Shown here in pieces: positions 10,260 to 20,211 of a DNA stretch of 64,000 nucleotides; the first letter of the stretch is position 1, and every line of letters starts with the position of its first letter. Made by a program: the position numbers and the translations under genes. The notes under the pieces were generated by a model, which saw only the letters and a program-made list of their open reading frames with translations, had not been told where the DNA came from and made no database searches. Source of the DNA: Paragyromitra xinjiangensis (Eukaryota; Ascomycota; Pezizomycetes; Pezizales; Discinaceae); NCBI GenBank assembly GCA_038503065.1, contig JBCAMK010000011.1:1240001-1304000 (forward strand), given 5' to 3'.

Positions 10260-11388
10260 ATGACCCGCGTTGGAAAGAATGGAAAAGAAAATGTATTCCC
10301 ATCCTGAGCCTTCTATCTCTCTCTTCTAACTCCGGCAGGCTTCAAAACGCAGTGTCGCGATAGCAGGAGCAATTGCTGGTCTCGTCTCGCGGTACGTCTT
10401 CAGTCTCAGTCTCTCCTACCTCTACCTCTACCTCTACCTCTACCCTCTCTCCCTACTCCCTCTACTCTCCACTCCCCCCTCTCTAACTCTCCCAGCTTCG
10501 TCATCTCCCCCCTCGACGTCGTCAAGATCCGTCTCCAGCTCCAAACAAACCACCACCTCCCCAATGGCCCCCTCTACCGCGGCATCCTCCCCACAATGCG
10601 CACAATCATCGCCCAAGAAGGCCTCACCGCCCTCTGGAAAGGAAACATCCCCGCCGAACTCCTCTACCTCGCCTACGGCGCCTCCCAATTCCTCACCTAC
10701 CAGCAAGTAAACATCTTCATCACCAAATCCCACTGGCAAGTCCCAGAGTCCGCCAAATCCTTCATAGCAGGCGCCACAGCCGGCGGTCTCGCAACAACAT
10801 TCACCTACCCTCTCGACCTCCTCCGCACCCGGTTCGCAGCCCAGGGTTCAGAACGAGTATGTCCCTACACACCTCTAGTAACCCTACTAACACCCCCAGG
10901 TCTACTCTTCTCTCAAACACTCCTTCCACCATATCCTCACACATGAAGGACCCTCCGGCTTCTTCCGCGGTCTCGGCGCAGGGGTAGTACAGATTGTCCC
11001 ACACATGGGACTATTCTTCATGACGTACGAATTCACTCGACAACAACTCTCTACGGTGTCTACACTACCAAGCGGATGGAGCGACGCAATCGGCGGGTCT
11101 ATAGCTGCCACGGCAGCAAAAACAGGTGTATTCCCGTTGGATCTGATCCGGAAGAGACTACAGGTGCAGGGACCAACGAGGGGGAAGTATGTACATCGGA
11201 ATATACCGGTATATGCGGGGATTTTGGGGACGGCGAGGGATGTGGTGGTTGCGGAGGGGGTTAGGGGGTTGTATAAGGGGTTGTTTGTTAGTTTGGTTAA
11301 GGCGGCGCCGTTGAGTGCTGTTACTATGTGGACTTTTGAGAGGAGTTTGAAGACGATTAGATGGTTGGAGGAGGAGGTTGTGTTGTAG
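10260..11388 (+). CDS. TPC1: Mitochondrial thiamine pyrophosphate carrier
   Basis: Four exons (10260-10292, 10339-10391, 10496-10856, 10900-11388) encode 311 residues, the usual length for the SLC25 family. Three carrier repeats each carry the signature Px[DE]xx[KR]: [16 protein letters not shown] and PLDLIRKR. The opening [28 protein letters not shown] and the order of the repeats resemble fungal Tpc1, which imports thiamine pyrophosphate into the matrix for dehydrogenase complexes. Start exon is 11 codons ending GKEN before a GTATTC donor; an alternative ATG at 10215 runs into a stop. Intron 2 contains a CTCTAC repeat. The assignment to TPC1 rather than another SLC25 carrier is by resemblance of the first helix and length. 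Confidence 0.86.
10415..10443 (+). repeat. CTCTAC hexamer repeat in intron 2 of TPC1
   Basis: About five copies of a pyrimidine-rich CTCTAC unit lie upstream of the acceptor at 10495. They extend the polypyrimidine tract; a length polymorphism here would be easy to see. Confidence 0.8.
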
Positions 11389-12744
11389 AGTGATAGATGA
11401 GTTGTATGATAGGGTTTGGTTTATGGCGTATACCTAATGAAGCGTTTGTTTTTTGTTTGGAGTGATCTCGGATGTCCGGATCATGTGGTATCACTCGGGT
11501 TGTGTTAGGGCCATGGGCGTGATGTTATGATTCTGGGTATTTAGTGGGTTGTTAGCACCAGGGCCTCGAAGGTCGAGGTAGTAGATGGTCTAGGTTTATT
11601 TGGGCGGGTTTAATATGGTGTTTAGGTAGTCAAGATCGTAAATTACAGATAAGGGGCACATTTTGTTTTATTTACTTCATTGGGTGCATGGGAGCAGAAA
11701 TTTGTCTAGTTTAGTCCCTAAAACGTGTTAGATACGGTTTCCACAACCTCTCACTCGCTACTTCTAGAGATCGCCATCGAGCGATAATCAAATTATTCCG
11801 TGCTTATCTAAAGTGATGCTACGAGCGATGCTACGAGCAGATATGTCCACACCAATGATAGCAAGTTGTAGAAGGGGTGGATAAAGCTAGAGGAAAATCA
11901 AAGGCTATAGGTCGAGTTTTTAGGAAAAGAAAGCTGTTAGATATGCCAAGGTGTACGGACAAGTTACGGGGATGTGTATGGGTGACCCGCCATCAAAGGC
12001 ATGGTTGTTTAAGCCAGAAAAAGAGAAGAGACAGTATAGGTATACGCTGTTGAGAAAGTGGTGTTTTAATGAACGTGATACATGTAGTGCAATGTTTGAG
12101 GGAGTGTAAGTTATGGAGGGAGTCGTTGATAAGGAGGGTGGCAGTTATGGGAGGGGAGTTGAGGTCAGACAAGGAGCGGAAGAATGATTAATAGATAGGG
12201 AAGAGTGGATATACGGCTGTATTTTTGTTCGTGTTTTTTCGACGCTGTCTAGTACTTAACCCAAGTGGCTGAATGTCCTTAATGATCACCTACATGTATC
12301 TATCTATCCTATATAAGTTCAGCTAGCGATACCCCTTCCGTTCTTATGTGGTAGCTAAATAACAGCCCGCGTAGACTCAGGCATTTAATCATCTGATGAA
12401 AGACTCTTACTGGAAAGTACACCTAGGCCTATCGTTATACCAAAAATCCTCAACCGACGTACTTATGACAGATAAATAATCTGAAAATGCAGCCCCACAA
12501 TCTAAAATTGGCCGGTCAAGCCGTAGACACAAGTCTAGAACGGCTACTAGAGTCATTCCCAGGTTCTTCTCCAAGTATATGGTGGATTCAAGGTAACTGT
12601 CCTAGTATGATAGGAGAGACACCAGGGAAGATACATGCATGTAAATCGAATGCCGCAGCCCAGGAAGTGTCAGTTATGTAACCACCAGGCTTCTCCCATT
12701 CCATTCAAAGGCCGGTAAACTAAGAAACAAACATGACGGCAAAA

Positions 12745-12850
12745 AAGTGGTGTAGTAGTTAACGCTTCGCCCTTCGCCCTGTCGGCCCCTAGCAAGATTC
12801 TGGAGTTTGGTTTGGTTTTTCTGTTCAGATCCCCGTCAGTTTAGTTTTTT
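12745..12850 (+). repeat. Possible SINE or tRNA-derived element
   Basis: A tRNA-like A box (GTGGTGTAGTAGTTAACGC) is followed about 70 bp later by a B-box-like GTTCAGATCCCC and then a run of six T, a Pol III terminator. The A-to-B gap is longer than in a plain tRNA and no cloverleaf folds by eye, so a SINE head is the better reading. Confidence 0.3.
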
Positions 12851-15247
12851 CCTTCCTGTACCTCGAGCTGCGACAATGCAGCAAGCTGTTTCAATTTGTT
12901 AAGGTAGTAGGAAGTACATCCAACCACCTGGGCTATGGTACCACAATATCACCGATTACATCAAGTAGGAGGTTCCAGGATACTACCAAAAAGTGACGAA
13001 GACCTAATGCTTCAAGGCTAACTTCTTCTGCGCCAAAGAAATTCCTCGTTCGGCAAGAATCCACTACAAGTCAACAGTAGGACTACACTGTCTCACATCC
13101 AACCAATTTGATTTGTTGCAACTGCATTTGCCTTACACCATATCCACCCAGAAATTATCACAGAGATAAACTGGCGCATATAGATCGTCACAATCCGTGT
13201 CAGTCCCTCGTAAGATAAAGCCTCATAAAGCACAAGATCAATAATCAAACCTCGTATTGTAACCTGGTAGTACAAGAGACAGGTTTACTAAGCCCTAGTT
13301 AGCCCTACCAACAGTATGAAAAGATCTTCTGTGAATGTACCTCTGAAACATATCCGCCACCTAAGTTATGATTACCCTTAAACTTACCCTATCATGGATA
13401 CATGTATCTTGGGCCGACAAATTCCAGAAATCAGAGTGATCACAAATCTTACATCAGGGCAGGAAGTGCCAGGAACCCTGTAAAAGGGTCCAAGGCTGGG
13501 CCCTATTCCTCTGCGGAAAGACTTACGCTAAGAAGCAGTCACAAGTGTTATCCCTAGGCTGTTACTCAAATGCTGTCCACTTTTTTTCTTCTTCTCTAGA
13601 GCCGTCGCGCAAGATTCTGGCTCTACAGCCGCCCAAGCACAAACAGGTGATTGGTTAGGAAAATCCGCTTGGCAGCAAAGAATCAGCTGTTCAAGGTTTT
13701 AAAGAGTGAAAACCCTTACCTGCAACTCCATCACACACCCATCACTCGTCCAAAACAAAATTTGTGGTCTTCGGAGCAGGACGGTGTTCTTCTCTCTACA
13801 GTGGAGGGAAACGAATCAGCAATTGCATCAGACTTTCAGCGCAGCAAAACTGAGAGGGTAGCACCCTAGGAAATGCGAAGACAGTCGATCTTGATCATAC
13901 TTTACAACTTACCTCTTACGATAAATCTACAGACTCTCTTGGGTGAAAGGAGTACCAGAAACTACTAGGTGCCGGTACAAACTCTCAGTGGGTGACATTG
14001 GGATTGTACAAGCAAGTTCTGGGAGAACTCTCCGACAGAAGGCTTCCAGTGCAGTCTCTTGGGGAACGTGCAGAGATGATTCCAGCAACGGTCTAAGGGA
14101 TGTCTTGTCAAGGCCTGAAATATCGTTAACCGAAGATATGAGATGGAATGATATTTTCAACCGCGGCAGAGACAGTGCCGGAGCTGATCACGGATAGCAT
14201 ATTACAACAGCACTCTTCTATTTTGCGATTTCCTGTCAGTGTCATCACTGGCTAACTTTTGTGTCCCAAGGTTGGTACGAGGTGTTTGAGGGCGAAATCG
14301 CTGATACAGGAGTCACGTCTACGGAATGATAGTCGGTGATAATACCTTTCTGCGAAGGCTCCAGCGAGTGGGCATATTCTGGCATTAGCGACGAGACTCT
14401 ACAGTTCCTCCCTCACATTAAGAGACGAAGGCTATCAACCAACCATATTCATCCGTCCCGAATCTGGATAGCAGTCTCCACAATAAGATATTTCTAAAAT
14501 ATTCGACAATTTCGATATAAATTACGCTGGGGAATGTACAGAGTTCTTCAAGAACTTCTCATTGAGTTAAATCGCGTACATACTAAAGAAGATTACTTCT
14601 TATTTAACAGTACAATCACAGTATAAGAATATGAGATTAGAGCGAACCTCTATTCTTATAAGGCAAACACCCTTATAGGAAAGTACTAGTGTACACAAAA
14701 TAATCTGTCCAGCCTAGTCTACGTATTCTTTTAAGGCGAGTACTCTCATAACCTAAATCCTTATGGGGCGATCGTATATGAAGAAGTGACGGGATAAGGA
14801 GGATAAGAAAGCCGGCAAAAAGGTAAAAATCTCGCCCCACGGTCTTCTCAATTGCTAAGCTCCTAACTAGACTTTTTCCCTTTACTATATATTCCCAGAA
14901 CAGTCTTATCTCATTCGTTCATACTTGTCCTTTAAGTCATCACCTTTCTTTATAGTAGACTAGTTGGACATTTAACATGTTATACTAAATTACTAGCTGA
15001 AATTTATTACCCTCTGCGTATCCTTGGCAACTGCATCCCAAGTAGCCCTAATAAAACACGCCAAGAAATGACTTTGAATTGCTACAACGAAGAATACTTG
15101 CTGGTGAGGATTGGATGTTTGTTATGGAAGCCGAAGGGTTATTGGTGGTGCGTATTTCGTAAAACTAGAAAATCAGCCAGAGAAACGTGAGGGTAGAGAG
15201 GAATACGTTAGTGATACAAATGTCACCAACTTAATTACCAACACCTA

Positions 15248-15538
15248 TTAGTAAACAAGCGCACAAACAGCTGTGAGTAAGCTTAGTTCGCCAAGGGCAA
15301 GGTAGAACAAGGGCAAGCCCAAACCACCAAGCAGAAAAAGGATGTTTGTTGCTGTTTCGGAACCGAGTTGGATGAAGAGTAATTGACGTCCGAAAATGAA
15401 CACTTGGTAAGAGTGACACACGTGACCAGTTTCCTCATAAGGACTTCCGGCCGGTTGAAGTACGGAAATACGGAAATATCGGACTTGAATCACCACACGA
15501 CCGTAACGTACACAAGCGAGACTCCGTAAAAAGCTCAT
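15248..15538 (-). CDS. Doubtful small hydrophobic ORF
   Basis: A 96-codon ORF whose second half is hydrophobic (ATNILFLLGGLGLPLFYLALGELSLLTAVCALVY) and could form one or two membrane helices. No family recognised, no splice partners found, and the surrounding desert argues against it. It may be chance or a relic. Confidence 0.15.
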   Translation of the reverse strand: MSFLRSLACVRYGRVVIQVRYFRISVLQPAGSPYEETGHVCHSYQVFIFGRQLLFIQLGSETATNILFLLGGLGLPLFYLALGELSLLTAVCALVY

Positions 15539-18500
15539 CTCTCTAACAAACCAGGAGGTCGATTCAGAAAAAAAGTGTTACTTAGATATCACAGAGCGGA
15601 GACCAAACAGATGTTGCATCCTCTCCTAGTTCACACTCTTCAGCATTGAATATTCATCAAAAACTCCATCCAGATGCAAGTCGGACACCTTTTTCTGTCG
15701 GAACCCGACAAATATGATCGGTTAAAGTGGGTAGGAAGATCTTGATGAAACGTACTAGAGAACCAATAGGACTTTTACAATTATCTGCAATATCAACTTC
15801 AGCGCCGTTCTATCTCCGTCTTTGCACTTGCACTTTGTATTCGCATGTAGCCAACTCTCCCGGCCAATCAGCCCTATAACGAATTTCCTGTGCTTAAACA
15901 TCTTATATGTCTTATTGCGTCATGACATTCCATTGCGGGGTTTTTCTTCCATGCAAGAAACTGGTGATAGTTACCTAACATACCTGTTATAACGATGAGC
16001 ATGGAGGGAAAAACTGACCCATCATTCATCCCATCGCGCTGCATTTTATATCTTGATTGAATATCTGGGAATAACTGTGAATCGACATCCCCGTCCTTAA
16101 ATAAATCTTACTCCAAAAAAACAAAAACAATAAATATATCCATGCTGCAATCAGGCAGGACGGCTCGATATTAATGCAATGACTTTGGATATTATTTTGT
16201 TTCTCCCGGACCCCTTAGTTGGGCTAGCTCACGGTTGGGTGGATGAATGTTTAACGCTCTGTGTAGCATTCGGTGCATCACAATCCAGATAGATTGGGCG
16301 CCAAATAATCAGCACTAGGGTTAGGGATGAGCTCCGCTACGTGATACTGGTAGAACTAAACGAAAGTGCATCAAACATCATATCGTGGGAACCAACCTAA
16401 ACGCTGGAATCACTGTTGATCCGGGAATTAGTATCCGATTGGTTGCGACTAGCGATTTTTACCAAGTGACGAAGCCGTACACGCGACATGCGCAGTGCCT
16501 GTTTGACAATTTCCTTGATCGCAACCTAGTTTCACGATTATGAATTTTGCTTTCTTTTTCCTTCACCGCGAAGCCGAGCGATTCAAGCTTGTAATTCTTA
16601 TTCCAAACCACTACTGATATGGTGGCGCGCGCGAGGTCATGAGGAATACCAGGCTTGAATACAGGGTCGCTATTGAGGGTGCCGAGTAGTCACAAGCTTC
16701 TGAGAATAACGATTCAGATTCTATTACTAGAAATAATTGATGCAGCCATAGTTACGGGAGGCCACTCCAAGAACATGCAATCGGGACGAAATTCCAAGAA
16801 ACCCCCTCCTTCACCATGAGGCTATCACACTCATCTTGATCAAGACGACTCTAAGCCTAATATGCCCCATCTAAGTATAAGGTTTCAAGTTCTGTCACAG
16901 CTATTGGCTCAGAAAACGTCAGCCATTCGGATAAAAACTGGAAAAGTAGGGTCTATAGATCTTCTCCTGGGACTTGAAACTCGATACAGTACTTCTGCCG
17001 AGAAATACTAATCCTAAACTAGAAACTATATATTCCTTCCAGCAAACGAGAAGGAAGAACTCATAAGGCCGGTCGACGTAGTAGGGAACCTCCCCGCAAA
17101 TGATACAATTTTTCCTATCGTAGCAGTGGGGATCTATAGAACTAGCCCCAGACTTCTTCGATGTTCTGCGGGGTGATCCTGGGGAAGGTAAACATTCAGG
17201 CGGAATTATTGGTCATTGAAGTTACCCACATGCACACCACACCCGTATCTCACCATGCCCCTCTCAACTCTACACACCAATCCACAATTCTTGGCGCCAA
17301 GGTGCCAGAGCTCCTTCACATCCTGAGATGAATAAACAAATACTACATCAAACGAGGAGATGTCCCAAAGGTATCAGGTTAATTGTTCTAGTGCCAACGA
17401 AAGGACGCGTGCTTGTGTCACAAACTCCGGAAGTCGAGTCATCAATACCACTTATCAGTGAATAATGATAGCAACTTCCGACAATCCCAGATCCCAAAAG
17501 CAAAACTGAGTGAAAGAAGAAGAAAAAAAACTCGGGTAGTCAATGAAGCAGAGAATGAGTATGCAAGGTTCTCAACCATTTCGGAAATCTTCGAAAGCCA
17601 TAAGGAGAACATATCAGTGCTACCATATTAACCTGCCAATACGGCTAACCTCAGCTCGATGACTACAGTAATACCTTATAACCAGTCAAGAGACTGACGA
17701 GCCAATCGGTAAAAATATGTTGTAAGAGAGTGTAGTCTTCCCCGACTCATAGTGTCAATGATAATGGTCCCACGATGTCTCGTAAAGCAGCCATCTCTCA
17801 ATTTTTTGTATCAGGTATTAATGTTTTCTTTTATGAATTTGTGCTCTGCTCCCATTGCTGGATTATGTGGTGAAGTCAAACTTGCCGACATGTGTTTGGT
17901 ATCACGACGATATGTCTGTTTCTAAGATATACTCATAAAACTTACCCCACCAACGTGGAGCAAAATATTTCACTTCATCTAGACTATCTTAAGTCTTTAA
18001 GTCTGGCTCAAATGCACCGAACCTGAGATGAAAAAGGATAGAATCCGCTATCACAAACTCGAACAATAAAGCTAATTCCTTTTCCACGCAACGAACTCTA
18101 ATAAGTAAATGATCATTTCTCCCACATCCACGTTACTAAACAAAGAATCAGCCATCTCTACCACAATAGCCAACACCACTTCACAAGACTCCACAATAAT
18201 CCATCCCCACCAATAAAGCACCCATTACATCACCAACTCCTAACAAACGAACCACTAGCTTCCCTTCTTCAACACGTCCTAGCTCAACACCAGCCCAAAA
18301 TACCCATCAACCTCCACCACCAACAAATCATCCCCTAAAGGCACTTCTCTAGCGTCCCCAATCCCTCACCAATAAAGATACATCCTTCGATCCTCTCTCA
18401 CCGCCTCCGTTAAAATCTGATCATCGACTTTCATCCTCTACCTACATATCTACACCGACCCCACGGAATATCCCATACTATTGACAGCGGAAACCCCCTG

Positions 18501-18960
18501 CTGTACGCGAGGTTGAAATGTTGATCCGACCTCGGCATGCCGTTTCGGGGAGTGACGTCTAACGTGAGTTGTTGGAGCTCCAAGAATTCTTGGCACAGCT
18601 TACAGAAGCCCAATGAGGGGACGCTTCTGAAGCAAGGGTTAGGGGAGTAATCATACGCCAAAGGCCAGAGAGCTGACAAGGCGGATGGCAGATGGAATGA
18701 AAAGGCTATTACAAGAGCAAACGGAAATTTCCTTCATCGTCGGGTACGGCAGGTGGTCATTATAGGTATTGAAAATACGGGTAAGTGACTTTGGTGATGT
18801 TTGCCTAATGCCTGTCTCTCAAACCTCAACACCAGCAAGGCAGGAATCCCTCAGAGTACAAACTACAGAACCTTTGCCTCAGGATTCCCGGTGGGCTTGG
18901 AGTATCCACAATACGTGTTTTCTCAAACATCTAAAACCTTTACACGTTTGTCGATACATT

Positions 18961-19245
18961 TTAGTTCGCACCGTCTTGCCGCATACCCTGGCTGTTGTCG
19001 CCCACGATAGTCCACATGTCCGCCCTGTTGTTCCCCTGAAAAAGCGACTTCTTGCACAGAGTCTTCATTGCTTCTTTCACTTTTCTGCCTGCCTGTATCA
19101 CCCGATCATACCGATCCTCGTTACCGATCGCCAGTCTATTTTCTTCGCAAAATTCGCACTCAGCCTTGACGTCCGGCGTGATACGAACACGACACAGTGC
19201 AGCCTCGAACTTCTTCTTGAGAATCCCCAACAATTGACTTTGTGG
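18961..19245 (-). CDS. Possible terminal exon of an unknown gene
   Basis: About 90 codons on the minus strand read like a real charged helical protein (LGILKKKFEAALCRV, VIQAGRKVKEAMKTLC, ECEFCEENRLA). There is no ATG at its head and a stop lies just upstream, but a CACAAAG acceptor at about 19247 could open the frame. A GTAAGG donor exists at about 19398, but that join is out of frame, so I could not build a full model. The plus-strand ORF over the same bases looks less protein-like. Confidence 0.25.
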   Translation of the reverse strand, partial: PQSQLLGILKKKFEAALCRVRITPDVKAECEFCEENRLAIGNEDRYDRVIQAGRKVKEAMKTLCKKSLFQGNNRADMWTIVGDNSQGMRQDGAN

Positions 19246-19521
19246 GGTTTTTGTTTAAACTTTAATGTACAAATGTTTCCCATATTCACCCTTCCTTGAT
19301 GACCTGCCATCCTACCCAAACAATAGAAAAAGAAAAGAGAGAAAGTAATAAAAACAGACCCCAAAATAGTTGTTTTAAGAAATAGGAAATAGGAATCCTT
19401 ACCTCTAGTTTCCTGTCCACCGGTGCTCTTTTTTTTCCGAGTTCCCAAATCAGACGATAAGAAATAAAGAAATACAATTATATCAGAATAAAAAAGACTA
19501 CAATTATTACACCAGGTGGAC

Positions 19522-20211
19522 TCAACCTCGGACACGAACTCTCTTCGCGCCGCTGTCAGGAAACCCGCTCCATGCAGTGGCAGCTGAAAATGGGGACTGT
19601 TGATGTTGCTGTACACTATCGTCGTCGTCGGCCCATCTTTTTCGCTTATTATTCGAGTTGGCTGCGGCAGTCATTTGCATTTCCATTTCCATTTCCATCA
19701 TCATGTTGTCGCCGCCCTCTTGAGCGAATACGACTGGGTTGAAACTTTCCGAGACAGCAGAGTCCATAACGTCAAGCATTTCATCTTCCATGACAGATCC
19801 CTCACAAGAGGATCCTGATTCGCATTCTGGAACGTCGCTCATGGCCTTTTCGCCTGGGGCCTTGGTGATGAGACGGCCAGCATGGTAAGGGTAGACACAG
19901 TCAACGCCTTCATCGTCTTCGTCGAATTCATCATCGTCCATGCCCCCGTTGTCGTTTCGGAGCTGCATGGGGTTCTCTTCAGAGGCAAATTTGTAGGCTG
20001 CGTTTGCGCCTGATGGACGTAGCTCTTGGAGGGCTTGTTGATCGATGAAGTCCCAGTCAGGATCACGAGCGCCGCAAGAGAAGCCGGCTGAAAGATGGCG
20101 TTGTGAGGAGCGCTCCTTATATGAAAGCCATTGATCTTGCTTGTAGGAGTTCATTACTTCTTTATTTCTAGCGGTAACGATAGATATGGGAGAAGGAATG
20201 GCGAAGGGCAT
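19522..20211 (-). CDS. Acidic hypothetical protein with NLS-like motif
   Basis: A 229-residue ORF of unknown family. Visible: a conserved-looking block DPDWDFIDQQALQELRPSGANAAYKFA (about residues 50-77), an acidic run MDDDEFDEDDEG, a Met-Glu repeat (MEMEMEMQM, about 170), a nuclear-localisation-like NNKRKRW and a basic end, KRVRVRG. The true start may be the second Met in MNSYKQDQWLSYKERSS (about residue 20). The upstream DNA is a purine-rich tract, unlike neighbouring intergenic sequence. Low-complexity acidic and Gln-rich segments suggest a nuclear, largely disordered protein; this is inference only. Confidence 0.55.
   Translation of the reverse strand: MPFAIPSPISIVTARNKEVMNSYKQDQWLSYKERSSQRHLSAGFSCGARDPDWDFIDQQALQELRPSGANAAYKFASEENPMQLRNDNGGMDDDEFDEDDEGVDCVYPYHAGRLITKAPGEKAMSDVPECESGSSCEGSVMEDEMLDVMDSAVSESFNPVVFAQEGGDNMMMEMEMEMQMTAAANSNNKRKRWADDDDSVQQHQQSPFSAATAWSGFPDSGAKRVRVRG

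Larger units (their letters stand above)
11389..18960. other. Gene desert
   Basis: About 7.6 kb without a supportable protein gene. The longest ORFs are under 100 codons. Base composition drifts between AT-rich blocks (14.5-15.0 kb, 15.9-16.2 kb) and ordinary sequence. It holds TACATGTA palindromes at 12079, 12291 and 13399, a TACATGCATGTA palindrome at about 12643, a short GATGCTACGAGC duplication near 11815 and a SINE-like segment at 12745-12850. It may be decayed transposons, but I recognise no transposon protein. Confidence 0.5.

Noticed and set aside
16310..16335. Telomere-like AGGGTTAGGG
   Set aside because: A single short match; no array here or at the similar CCCTAACCC near 23408.
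18769..19299. 176-codon plus-strand ORF
   Set aside because: Rich in Cys, His and Leu without pattern; the opposite strand reads more like protein.
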